Source: Deltaproteobacteria bacterium (GTDB lineage: Bacteria > Desulfobacterota > Desulfomonilia > UBA1062). From it: a stretch of DNA of 64,000 nt. Every line of letters starts with the position of its first letter. The first letter of the stretch is position 1. Of this stretch, positions 51,845-59,821 are shown in pieces. The position numbers were made by a program, and so were the translations under genes. Under the pieces are notes generated by a model. That model ran no database searches. It was not told the origin of the DNA and was given only the letters and a program-made list of their open reading frames with translations. The stretch lies in the NCBI GenBank assembly GCA_029547185.1, contig JAKPPU010000056.1, positions 62,001 through 126,000 on the forward strand. Direction: 5' to 3'.

Positions 51845-53104
51845 CTAGTGGGCAAAGATGTGGACGAAGCTCCTGTTGTTCGCGGTCGGGTTGTCTATAA
51901 TGGTCATCCTCATGTCGGAGACATAGATGTCACCCATGGTTTCGCCGAGAGCATTCGAGGAGCCCAGCTGAACCTTGGCGCCCATCTCTTCCATTCTGAC
52001 GGAGAAGCCGTCAGCGATCATGATGGCCACGAAAGACCTGTTGGTGGTACCCAGACATGCCCCATAACGCTCATCCATAGTGATGATGTAATCGTCCCAT
52101 TCGCTGGGCCCATCTGCGTTAATAGTGTTTGTCTGAGATCCTACTGTAACGGTGCCGACATCGATCATGATCTTACCATTGATCGTGATACCCCTGATGG
52201 CCAGATCTGCCAATCCAACCCATCCCTCATTTGTCAGGCCTGGAGCCGTATTCTGTCCAGGGTTAGACGAGCTCTCATCATAAGCACCATCGATATCGCC
52301 CCAGGCCAGCTGGTTCATGATCAAGTAATCAATTTTCATGTTGTCGAGCTCGATGGTAACGCCGGAACCGTACAGTGGCCCGCTTGTCGTACTGTCAGCA
52401 TATGTAGAGGTATATGATTCCCGGCCGTGCGCAGAGATGAGCACTGCCCCGCCCGTGCCGGTAGCCATGTTCATGCCGCCTATGTAGAATTTGCCCATGA
52501 GCTGATTGAAGTTGGGCCTGCTGATTGCCTTATAGCCGTTGTTCAAAGCTCCTCCGCCATTGGCATAGCTACTATTGACTATTCCGCCGATGGTGGTGTC
52601 ACTGGCGTTCGGGCCGAGCACCACGTTGCCGGACATTTCGTTCATGGTGATGGTCAGAGTCGGAATGCCGATCCTCACCTTCGTTACGCCGCCTGCTGCG
52701 GTAAGGGCTGTCTGGTTTGCTGCACTGAAGTTCGGATCATTTGCGGAATCAAAAGGTACGGTCACCACGTCGATGGTCAGGAGCTGGAGATCCGACCAGC
52801 CGCCGTCAGTATGAGCAGCACCGGTTGCTTCCATCGAGTAGTCAGTCCTTGGCCAGATGTGCAAGGTATTGATTTCCAAGTCGTCAATCCCGATCCAGCC
52901 GCCAGCATTCGGTCCAGTGCCATCATCGCCATCAGTATCGCCCCAGCCCATTGAGTCGAAGGTGATGTTCATGGCCACGTCGATATCGATTGACACACCT
53001 GACTGACCTGTCACGTTGGACAAGGTGGAATCAGAAACCGGCTTCATTGCCATCAGGCACAACGGCAGAAGCATAAGAACTACAAACGATAATACTCTCT
53101 TCAT
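51845..53104 (-). CDS. exported DUF6160-like protein with internal duplication
   Basis: 419 residues. Signal peptide (about 1-19), then LSNVTGQSGVSIDIDVAMN (28-46), the hallmark of DUF6160-type exported proteins. The rest is beta-rich, Gly/Asn/Asp-rich and almost Lys/Arg-poor, and consists of two copies of one unit: WGDTDG (54-59) with WGDIDG (268-273); GGWIGIDDLEINTLHI (68-83) with EGWVGLADLAIRGITI (293-308); LTIDVVTV with IMIDVGTV; MNEMSGNVVLG (154-164) with MEEMGAKVQLG (371-381); MGKFYIGGMNM with MGDIYVSDMRM. It is a lone gene with GGAGG before ATG 53104 and a long AT-rich leader. It is likely at or beyond the outer membrane; no function is known. Confidence 0.8.
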   Translation of the reverse strand: MKRVLSFVVLMLLPLCLMAMKPVSDSTLSNVTGQSGVSIDIDVAMNITFDSMGWGDTDGDDGTGPNAGGWIGIDDLEINTLHIWPRTDYSMEATGAAHTDGGWSDLQLLTIDVVTVPFDSANDPNFSAANQTALTAAGGVTKVRIGIPTLTITMNEMSGNVVLGPNASDTTIGGIVNSSYANGGGALNNGYKAISRPNFNQLMGKFYIGGMNMATGTGGAVLISAHGRESYTSTYADSTTSGPLYGSGVTIELDNMKIDYLIMNQLAWGDIDGAYDESSSNPGQNTAPGLTNEGWVGLADLAIRGITINGKIMIDVGTVTVGSQTNTINADGPSEWDDYIITMDERYGACLGTTNRSFVAIMIADGFSVRMEEMGAKVQLGSSNALGETMGDIYVSDMRMTIIDNPTANNRSFVHIFAH

Positions 53105-53149
53105 AATGTTACTACCTCCGATATTTAGTTTTTTTGTTTTTTTCTTCTC

Positions 53150-53167
53150 GAGCTCCCGCAGGAGCTC
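53150..53167 (-). promoter_or_regulatory. hairpin in the 5' leader of the DUF6160-like gene
   Basis: GAGCTCC-(CGCA)-GGAGCTC is a perfect 7-bp stem with a 4-base loop, 46 bp upstream of ATG 53104. On the transcribed minus strand it is followed by an A-rich single-stranded stretch up to the ribosome-binding site, as in stabilising 5' hairpins. On the + strand it is followed by ATTTTATT, so a weak terminator for opposite transcription is the alternative. Confidence 0.45.
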
Positions 53168-53326
53168 ATTTTATTGCTAACTGGTTGCATTAATTAAAAC
53201 TTCACAAAATTCTGACAGTATTCGACCTCCTTTACTTTGAAATATTCAAAATCTAACCCTAGGGTGGGAGATGCTCCTTCAATGGAAAGGACCGCTCTCC
53301 GATGCGAGCGTTGTACTCCTGGGGGG

Positions 53327-53342
53327 GTTACAGATAGGTTAC
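53327..53342 (-). promoter_or_regulatory. GTTACAG-N3-GGTTAC element upstream of the DUF6160-like gene
   Basis: The + strand reads GTTACAGATAGGTTAC. Read along the gene (minus strand) it is GTAACCTATCTGTAAC, a 7+4+7 direct repeat with 11-bp period, 223 bp upstream of the start codon. The same 13 fixed bases occur in the same orientation relative to the subtilisin gene at 17875-17890. Confidence 0.55.
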
Positions 53343-53817
53343 AAATTGAGAGATTTTATTTTTTATTGAAAAAAGCCAGAAAATCCGGGATCACTGACCT
53401 GAATCAATCGATTCGACACATCAGGAGAACAGGAGATAGAATCGCTGCATTGTGGCTTCCCTGCTTGATTCCGGGCACCTGCTATCCAAACAGAAATATA
53501 TTGTATGCTCCCAGCGCTTTTCAAAAATTATTATCTTGGAGGACCTCTTAAAAAATATAATGATCCCGGAAGGATTATTTCCCTGCCCGGTTCGCCCGGA
53601 TTGGTTTGCATGGTGACAGAGGTGCAGAAGAGTATAATATAATAAGGTATTCTTAAAGAGGTATGTTCAAAGGATATTCCATAGCTCTCGCAAGAGAAGA
53701 ATGAAAAGACCTCCCGCGTGATTTTCATTCCTGTTTACCTTCTCCGGCATTTGGTCTATACTATTGAAAAGAAGCATAGTTATAAGAGGTTATGGGTAAC
53801 TGTCATTATCCAAACCA

Positions 53818-53845
53818 TGGACAGGCTGGACGTAATTTGTATAAT
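53818..53845 (+). promoter_or_regulatory. sigma-70 promoter of the acyl-CoA synthetase gene
   Basis: TGGACA (53818-53823), 16-bp spacer, perfect TATAAT (53840-53845). It implies a leader of about 170 nt before ATG 54024. Confidence 0.5.
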
Positions 53846-54023
53846 CGCGCTCCCTGCGTAAAACGAAGTGTAAGAAATATGTAAACATAAAAACGTTGGC
53901 CTTCGGACAGTGAAGTTCATCTAAAAAATTGCATTTTCTGGAACTTGGAAAAGGCATGCATGAAATAAACTTTCTTCAAACCGACAGGCAGCGCTGCTGG
54001 GAAAGATCACCGGAGGAGGCTGT

Positions 54024-55874
54024 ATGAAGATAAACCTGAAGGAACTCGTGAGGAGGCTGTTCTGGTTCGTGAATTTCAGGACCATGGTGAGGGTGACCAT
54101 GTGGTGGATGTGGCCGAGGCGCGGCCGCACTTTCTTTATCTTTGAAGGCAGGCAATACACCTATGGAGAGGTGTACCGGCAGTCCCTGCGCTATGCCGAT
54201 TTCTTCCTGGCAGAACGGAAAAAGAGGATCGCAAAAGGCCTGCTCGGGCCGGATGAGAGGCTCTCGCTCGGCATCTACATGGACAATACCCCTGAGTTCC
54301 TCTTCGCCTCCTTCGGGGCGGGCTTGAGCAACTCGGTCCTCTTTGCCATCAATACCGGGTTCCGCGGGGAGACCCTCGGTAAGGTCATCGACCAGGCCAG
54401 GATATCTCTCCTCATCATGAATGCGAGCACGGAAGACGAGATCGACCGCGTCATCGGGGATGTGACCGTGATCGGCCGGGAGGACGTCCTCTACGTCGGC
54501 AATGCACGGGATAGAGGCACAAAAGGGTTCCGTCTGCTGGAAGAGGTGATCGAGGCATCGGAGAAAAACGTCCCGCTTGCCTCCATGGCACCCATCGACA
54601 ATTTCAGCCCGGTCATCGTCATCTACACCTCGGGCACGACCGGCATGCCCAAAGGCGTGCCCTGTACGCACATCAAGCTCGTGGGCGCAGGCTTCGTCGT
54701 GAGGATGCAGACCGGTCTCAAGAAGAGCGACCGCGGGTATATCTCCATGCCGATGTTCCACTCGAACGCCTGGTATATCGGGATCCTGCCCCAGATGATA
54801 GCGGGAGGGAGCTTCGTGCTCAAGCGCCGCTTCAGTGCACGCGCCTTCGAAGAGGACATGCTCGAACACGGGGTCACTTTCCTCAACTACGTGGGCCAGC
54901 CGCTTCATTACATCATCGATGCCCTCGAGAAGAAGTACGGCAGCGGCGAGGCTGTCGAGAAGGCGCTCGCAAACCATCCGAGGAACAGGTTCCGCATCGC
55001 CTACGGCAACGGCGCATCGTCAAACGACCGCAGGAAGCTCATGCGCTACTTGAGCATGGAGCATATCTATGAGATCTACGGCTCGACCGAGGCGGTCATC
55101 ACCACGGCAAACAAACCCGGCGACCCGATCGAATCCGTGGGAAAGGCTCCGAAGTCCGTGCTCATCCTCGACGAGCACGGCAGGGAATGCCCTGCGGGCA
55201 TCGTCGATGAAAACGGACAGCTGAAGAATTACGACCAGGCCGTCGGCGAGATCTGCGCTAAAGTCGGGACGGAAAACCTGAGGTTCGACGGCTACTTCGG
55301 CAACGCCTCTGCCACGAACCAGAAGTTCAGGGACGGCTTCTACCACTCGGGCGACCTCGGCCATATCCGGATCGTCAAGGGAAAGCGCTATCTGTTCTTC
55401 AACGGCCGCACCGATGACTGGATCCGCAAGGACGGCGAGAACTTCTCGGCCGAGGATGTCCTGCGGTATGCCGAGAGGATTCCGTGTGTGGACTGCGCCA
55501 TTGCCTACGGCGCCCCCTGCGATGTCTCCGACGAGAAGGTCATGGTGACGGTCCAGCTGAAAAAAGGTGAGGTCTTCGATCCGAACGAGGTGTATGCCTG
55601 GCTCCTGAAGCAGCAGAAAGAAGGGGGGATGGACCCGAAGTGGATGCCGGACTACATCCGCGTCATCGAGAGCTTCCCGGTGACAGAGACGCAGAAGATC
55701 GTCATCAGACCGTATAAGCGCGAGCACTTCAACATCGAGAGCAATCCCGGCATGGAAGTCTATGAGCGGGCATACGGCGGAACTACCTATACGAAGCTGA
55801 CGCCGGAGAGGTACAAAGAGATCAAGCAGGGCTTCATCAAGAACGGCCGGGAATCGCTGCTTGTCCGCGGTTGA
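54024..55874 (+). CDS. acyl-CoA synthetase (AMP-forming), FATP/FadD-like
   Basis: 616 residues. Adenylate-forming enzyme that activates a carboxylic acid to its CoA thioester. The AMP-binding P-loop is YTSGTTGMPKGVP (201-213); IYGSTEA, the hinge-region YHSGDLGHI and GRTDDWIRKDGENFSAEDV follow. The N-terminus has a hydrophobic/aromatic patch (FWFVNFRTMVRVTMWWMW) suggesting membrane association, and the N-terminal pattern NTPEFLFASFGAGLSNSVLFAINTGFRGE is closest to fatty-acid-transport-protein-type synthetases. Long- or very-long-chain fatty acids are likely but not proven. GGAGGAGG precedes ATG 54024. It is followed by the cyclase-FHA gene after 68 bp. Confidence 0.88.
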   Translation: MKINLKELVRRLFWFVNFRTMVRVTMWWMWPRRGRTFFIFEGRQYTYGEVYRQSLRYADFFLAERKKRIAKGLLGPDERLSLGIYMDNTPEFLFASFGAGLSNSVLFAINTGFRGETLGKVIDQARISLLIMNASTEDEIDRVIGDVTVIGREDVLYVGNARDRGTKGFRLLEEVIEASEKNVPLASMAPIDNFSPVIVIYTSGTTGMPKGVPCTHIKLVGAGFVVRMQTGLKKSDRGYISMPMFHSNAWYIGILPQMIAGGSFVLKRRFSARAFEEDMLEHGVTFLNYVGQPLHYIIDALEKKYGSGEAVEKALANHPRNRFRIAYGNGASSNDRRKLMRYLSMEHIYEIYGSTEAVITTANKPGDPIESVGKAPKSVLILDEHGRECPAGIVDENGQLKNYDQAVGEICAKVGTENLRFDGYFGNASATNQKFRDGFYHSGDLGHIRIVKGKRYLFFNGRTDDWIRKDGENFSAEDVLRYAERIPCVDCAIAYGAPCDVSDEKVMVTVQLKKGEVFDPNEVYAWLLKQQKEGGMDPKWMPDYIRVIESFPVTETQKIVIRPYKREHFNIESNPGMEVYERAYGGTTYTKLTPERYKEIKQGFIKNGRESLLVRG

Positions 55875-55942
55875 GTCGAGTGGTCATGCCAGGGAGTATT
55901 CCCTCCTTGACACGGGCGGCACGAACTCATTAGAGATAGAGT

Positions 55943-56863
55943 ATGCTTCAGCAGAGCCTGACTCTTGCGATCCTGTTTGCGGATATATCGGGCAGCACGA
56001 GCCTCTATGAAACTCTCGGCGATGAGGATGCGCACAAACTGGTAAGCACATGCATCCACGAGCTTTCAGGGGTGGTGGCCGACCATCGCGGGACCGTCAT
56101 CAAGACCATCGGCGACGGGATCATGTGCACCTTCCCGGCAACGGACAAGGCGATAGAGGCGGCAATAGCCATGCAGGAGTCGATTGATTCCCTGCCCCTG
56201 TCCCCTCCCGAAAATCACATCAATGTGAACATCCGCATCGGCATCCACTGGGGACCGGTCATAAAGCAGAACTATGACGTATTCGGCGATGCGGTCAATG
56301 TCGCCGCCCGGATGGTCTCGCGCGCCAAGTCCCGACAGATCCTCACGACCCAGCAGACCGTCGATAATCTGCCAGAAGGCTGTGCGGCAAACATCAAGCG
56401 CATCGACAGAACAACGATCAAGGGCAAGGCGGGCGAGGTCTCTATCTTCGAGATCGTCTGGGAGGAGAAAGATCAGACGATCATCGTATCCAACGACCCG
56501 ACCATCCCTGTCATCTATACCCGTCTCCATCTGAAGATGGGCGAGCAGGACCTGTTTGTCGATACCGGCAGGCCTTCCGTCGTCCTGGGCAGACAGGCCC
56601 AGAACGACCTGGTGGTGAGAGAGGCGACCGCCTCCCGCGTGCACGCCCGCATCGAGTACCGCCGCGGCAAATTCGTTCTCATCGACCAGAGCACGAACGG
56701 GACCTGCGTTGCCATGGAAGGCAAGAAGTCGGTCTATGTCCACAACGACGAGATCGTGCTCGGCGCCCGCGGCTTCATCAGCCTCGGATGCGAGGTCGAC
56801 TCATCCTCTCCCCAGGCGATCCATTTCGAATACGAGTACAAGGGCGGAAAGCAGGGAGAGTAG
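55943..56863 (+). CDS. class III nucleotide cyclase with C-terminal FHA domain
   Basis: 306 residues. The cyclase domain (about 5-175) has both metal aspartates (LFADISGSTSLYE and IGDGIMCTF) and VFGDAVNVAARM with the transition-state Asn and Arg, so it should be active on ATP or GTP. The FHA domain (about 205-300; VVLGRQAQNDLVV, SRVHARIEYRRG, DQSTNGTCV) binds phosphothreonine peptides, which implies input from Ser/Thr kinase signalling. No TM segment is seen. A perfect TTGACA lies about 36 bp upstream but no good -10 partner is visible. Confidence 0.9.
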   Translation: MLQQSLTLAILFADISGSTSLYETLGDEDAHKLVSTCIHELSGVVADHRGTVIKTIGDGIMCTFPATDKAIEAAIAMQESIDSLPLSPPENHINVNIRIGIHWGPVIKQNYDVFGDAVNVAARMVSRAKSRQILTTQQTVDNLPEGCAANIKRIDRTTIKGKAGEVSIFEIVWEEKDQTIIVSNDPTIPVIYTRLHLKMGEQDLFVDTGRPSVVLGRQAQNDLVVREATASRVHARIEYRRGKFVLIDQSTNGTCVAMEGKKSVYVHNDEIVLGARGFISLGCEVDSSSPQAIHFEYEYKGGKQGE

Positions 56864-57019
56864 CAAGCGGACCCACCCGCATTCCCTCGATACGTCCCGC
56901 CTGGCGCCGTGATCCGGATTCATACCAGCTTTGCAGTTTGCTCCCGGCGCCCGCCGTTGCGAGTTGCCTTGTATGGGCAAGTATGGTAATGGTGGATGAC
57001 ACGTAAGGAGGACACACAT

Positions 57020-57217
57020 ATGCTCGGCGGAATCGGAATGACGGAACTCATGATAATTCTGGTAATTGTGCTCGTCATCTTCGGAGCGGGCAAATTGCCT
57101 GAGGTGGGAAGCGCCCTTGGCAAAGGGATCAAGAATTTCAAGTCGTCGATAAGTGATCCTGCGGAAGGGAAGACCTCAAAAGGAGAAATCGAAGACAAGG
57201 GCAAGAACGACGCTTAA
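57020..57217 (+). CDS. tatA: Sec-independent translocase subunit TatA/TatE
   Basis: 65 residues. A short periplasmic N-terminus, one TM helix (about 9-24, [20 protein letters not shown]) with the FGAGKLPE hinge, an amphipathic helix ([16 protein letters not shown]) and a charged tail. TAAGGAGG precedes ATG 57020. It forms the pore-making component of the twin-arginine translocase. tatC and tatB are not adjacent. Confidence 0.93.
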   Translation: MLGGIGMTELMIILVIVLVIFGAGKLPEVGSALGKGIKNFKSSISDPAEGKTSKGEIEDKGKNDA

Positions 57218-57278
57218 GCTCTTCTCAAAAAGATAGAGAGTTTCCACAGTTTTTCTCGTTTGATATCGTCCTGCAGAT

Positions 57279-57312
57279 TGCCTGGGTGAGAAATCCCCAG
57301 GCATTTCTCTCT
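57279..57312. terminator. hairpin terminator between convergent tatA and ptsN
   Basis: TGCCTGGG (57279-57286) and CCCAGGCA (57296-57303) form a perfect 8-bp stem with a 9-base loop, followed on the + strand by TTTCTCTCTCC. It lies 62 bp after tatA and could serve either strand. Confidence 0.5.
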
Positions 57313-57335
57313 CCGGGTTGCCGGTCCATCCTGGT

Positions 57336-57367
57336 TATATCGCCGATCTTCATGCCGGGGTTTCGAC
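57336..57367 (-). repeat. partial duplicate of the hpf-ptsN junction
   Basis: This 32-bp stretch matches 57853-57884 (end of hpf and first codons of ptsN) at 29 of 32 positions. On the minus strand it still reads ATGAAGATCGGCGATATA, giving MKIGDI like PtsN, but then diverges into an unrelated ~42-codon frame. The two copies are in direct orientation and bracket ptsN. Confidence 0.75.
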
Positions 57368-57405
57368 GTGAATCTTCCGGTCATCCCGGTCATGCGGCGG
57401 ATCTG

Positions 57406-57870
57406 TCAATCGTCGAACCTGCTGTCATACTCGATGAGCAGCTTATAGATATCGGCTGCCGATCCGGCAGCGATCAGGCTCTCTTTGATGGTCGGGTTTT
57501 TGAGAAGCACCGAAGCCCTGGCAAGTGCCTTGAGGTGGCCGGCCGCCGAATCGCTCGGCGCAGCCAGGACAAAGAATATGTGGCACGGCTCCCCGTCGAG
57601 AGCGTTGAATGCGAGCCCTGCGCTGCTCCTGGCTACGCAGGCCGCGATCGATTTGAGGCCGCGTATCTTGCCGTGGGGAATGGCAATGCCTTCGCCGATC
57701 CCTGTGGACCCCAGATTCTCCCGGTCCAGCAGAGTGTCCACGAGCTCATCGAGGCTCACGCCATAGGCCTTGGCAATGGGCTTCGAGAGCGCGGTGAGGA
57801 TATCCTTCTTCGTATCGCCCGAGATATCCGCAAGAACACATTCGGGTTTGAGTATGTCGCCGATCTTCAT
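57406..57870 (-). CDS. ptsN: nitrogen-regulatory PTS EIIA component
   Basis: 154 residues. EIIA-Ntr domain with phosphorylatable His66 (IAIPHGKIRG). It takes phosphate from the NPr/EI-Ntr chain and influences sigma-54-dependent and potassium-related functions. The start ATG 57870 overlaps the hpf stop (ATGA), closing the lptB-rpoN-hpf-ptsN cluster. hprK or rapZ, which often follow ptsN, are missing; instead a scar copy of the ptsN start lies downstream. Confidence 0.93.
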   Translation of the reverse strand: MKIGDILKPECVLADISGDTKKDILTALSKPIAKAYGVSLDELVDTLLDRENLGSTGIGEGIAIPHGKIRGLKSIAACVARSSAGLAFNALDGEPCHIFFVLAAPSDSAAGHLKALARASVLLKNPTIKESLIAAGSAADIYKLLIEYDSRFDD

Positions 57871-58391
57871 ACCAGGGTTTCGACTATTCCGAGATTTCCA
57901 TCGGGCCTCTTGTAGATCAGATTGATCTGTTTCGAATCGGTATTCTGAAAGATGATGAAATCACTTTCCGACAGGTTGATCTGCATGATCGCCTCTTCAG
58001 CGCTCATGGGCTTTACGAAATAGTCCCGCTCATAGATCACGTTGGGCGTGCTCCTCTTTCGGGCAGGAGCAGGCGCAGCCTCGAACTGGTTCTTCGTCTG
58101 ACCCTTCTTTCCCTGGAGCTTTTCCTTGTGCTTCTTGACCTGTCTCTCGAGCTTGTCCATGACCATATCGATTGCAGAATACATATCCTCGGTGATCTCG
58201 ATCGCATTGATGACGACGCCGTCGGCGCTCAGGGTGACATCCGCCTTGTGGCGCCTCTTTTCCACAGAGAGAACCACATGGACTTCAGACGGTTTATCGA
58301 TATATTTGTCCAGTTTTGAGAGTCTTTTGCTTGCATAATCTTTCAGTGCATCGGTGGGATCGATATTCTTAAAGGTGATATCTAACTGCAT
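57867..58391 (-). CDS. hpf: ribosome hibernation-promoting factor, long form
   Basis: 174 residues. The N-terminal domain (about 1-100; MQLDITFKNIDPTDALKDYA, HKADVTLSADG, YSAIDMVMDKLERQVKKHKEK) binds the 30S decoding region, and the C-terminal domain (about 115-174; KPMSAEEAIMQINLSESDFIIFQN) mediates 100S dimer formation in the long form. The start is ATG 58391 with AGGATC/GGAGG just upstream; the open frame extends into the rpoN end but the family starts here. Confidence 0.93.
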   Translation of the reverse strand: MQLDITFKNIDPTDALKDYASKRLSKLDKYIDKPSEVHVVLSVEKRRHKADVTLSADGVVINAIEITEDMYSAIDMVMDKLERQVKKHKEKLQGKKGQTKNQFEAAPAPARKRSTPNVIYERDYFVKPMSAEEAIMQINLSESDFIIFQNTDSKQINLIYKRPDGNLGIVETLV

Positions 58392-58422
58392 AAAAGATCC
58401 TCCTTTTGGTTCCAGAGTGGAT

Positions 58423-59808
58423 TTAGTAGTGCTTCTTCCTTCGGTTTGAAGGAACGATTCCAAGGAGCTCTCTGTACTTTGCGACTGTCCGCCTCGCAAT
58501 CTTAACTCCCTTGACCTTGAGCATCTGGGCGATGGCCTGGTCGCTCAGGGGGTGTTTTGCATCCTCGGCCTTGATGATGTTCTCGATCTCGTTCTTAACG
58601 CTCTGGGATGCGACGAAACTGCCGTCGCTCTTCGAGATCCCGCTGTTGAAGAAGTACTTGAGCTCGAAGGTCCCCTGGGGGGTGTGGACGTACTTGTTCG
58701 ACGTAACCCGACTTATGGTCGATTCATGCATACCCACATCGTCTGCGACATCCCGCAGGACGAGGGGCTTGAGATGGGTGATGCCGTGCTCGAGGAAATC
58801 CCTCTGGAATTTCACGATGCTCTCGGTTACCTTGCACAGGGTGTTCTGTCTCTGCTGAATACTCTTCATGAGCCACTGGGCGGATTTGAGGCATTCGGAA
58901 AGGTAGTTCTTGGCGACCTTTCCCATACAGTCGGACGCCATCATGTTCTGGTACTGCTTGTTGAGCTTCAAGAGCGGGATATCCTCTTCGTTGAGCACCA
59001 CGACGAACTCGCCTTCCATGTTCACCACATAGATGTCGGGGACCACATACTGCGGAGGCTCGTCCGAGTAATCCCGTGCAGGTCTCGGCTCCATGTTGAT
59101 GATGATCTCGGCAGCCTGAGAGACCTCCTCGACGGTCACATCGAGATCATGGGCGATTTTGTCGTAGTTTTTGGTCTGGAGGTCTTCGAGGTGCGATTCG
59201 ATGATCTTCCAGACCAGGGTGTCTTCGAGCTCGAGAATCCTTGCCTGAATGAAGAGGCAGTCCTTGAGGTCTCGTGCCGCTATTCCCGGGGGATCGAAGT
59301 GCTGGACCTTTTCTATGGCAGAGAGGACAACGTCGGGAGGCAGACCGGTCGCTTCACATATTGCGTCCGTACTCATGCTCAGGTAGCCGTTGTGGTCGAG
59401 GTTACCGATGATGAAAACGCCGACCTCCCGCTCCTTCTCGTTGAAGTCGTTCATCCTGAGCTGCCAGAAGAGGTGGTCATAGAGGCCTTCGGGCTTCGTT
59501 GCCGTGGATTCGAAAGAAGGCCGCTCGTCATCCTCGTAGTAGGGGATGTTGTCCTGTCCGTAGGTCTCGAGGTATGCGTCCCATTTCCACTTGAGAAGCT
59601 CATCCCGCTCTTTCCGAAGGCGCTGCGACTCGAGGTCCCGGGACGAGGTCGTGTCCGCTTCGAGCAGGGGGTTCGACTGCAGTTCTTCGGTGATGTAGTT
59701 CTGGAGCTCAAGCCGGGAGAGCTGGAGCAGCTTGATAGCCTGCTGAAACTGGGGCGTCATGATGAGTTGCTGTGAAAGCTTGAGATGCTGCTTTAGCTCC
59801 AATGCCAT
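58423..59808 (-). CDS. rpoN: RNA polymerase sigma-54 factor
   Basis: 461 residues. Region I (KQHLKLSQQLIMTPQFQQAIKLLQLSRLEL) binds activators and core polymerase; the central part has the core-binding region, and the C-terminal RpoN box is ARRTVAKYRE, which recognises the -24 element. It lies between lptB (13 bp) and hpf (31 bp). Two perfect-core -24/-12 sites were found in the window (17975, 63067). No enhancer-binding AAA+ activator is in the window. Confidence 0.96.
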   Translation of the reverse strand: MALELKQHLKLSQQLIMTPQFQQAIKLLQLSRLELQNYITEELQSNPLLEADTTSSRDLESQRLRKERDELLKWKWDAYLETYGQDNIPYYEDDERPSFESTATKPEGLYDHLFWQLRMNDFNEKEREVGVFIIGNLDHNGYLSMSTDAICEATGLPPDVVLSAIEKVQHFDPPGIAARDLKDCLFIQARILELEDTLVWKIIESHLEDLQTKNYDKIAHDLDVTVEEVSQAAEIIINMEPRPARDYSDEPPQYVVPDIYVVNMEGEFVVVLNEEDIPLLKLNKQYQNMMASDCMGKVAKNYLSECLKSAQWLMKSIQQRQNTLCKVTESIVKFQRDFLEHGITHLKPLVLRDVADDVGMHESTISRVTSNKYVHTPQGTFELKYFFNSGISKSDGSFVASQSVKNEIENIIKAEDAKHPLSDQAIAQMLKVKGVKIARRTVAKYRELLGIVPSNRRKKHY

Positions 59809-59821
59809 GAGATGCTCCTCT

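Larger units (their letters stand above)
53105..54023. other. 919-bp AT-rich gene-free region
   Basis: Between the divergent DUF6160-like and acyl-CoA synthetase genes. It holds a leader hairpin (53150-53167), the GTTACAG-N3-GGTTAC element (53327-53342) and a promoter near 53818-53845. Base composition is clearly poorer in G+C than the rest of the window. The open frames here (for example about 53237-53551 on + and 53531-53728 on -) have no recognisable protein character or ribosome-binding site. Confidence 0.6.

Noticed and set aside
51834-51850. GATTCGAAC resembling a tRNA T-arm
   Set aside because: It is the end of the DUF6160-like coding sequence; no cloverleaf can be formed around it.
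53237-53551. 104-codon open frame in the AT-rich gap
   Set aside because: No ribosome-binding site, atypical composition, no recognisable motif, and it crosses the regulatory element.
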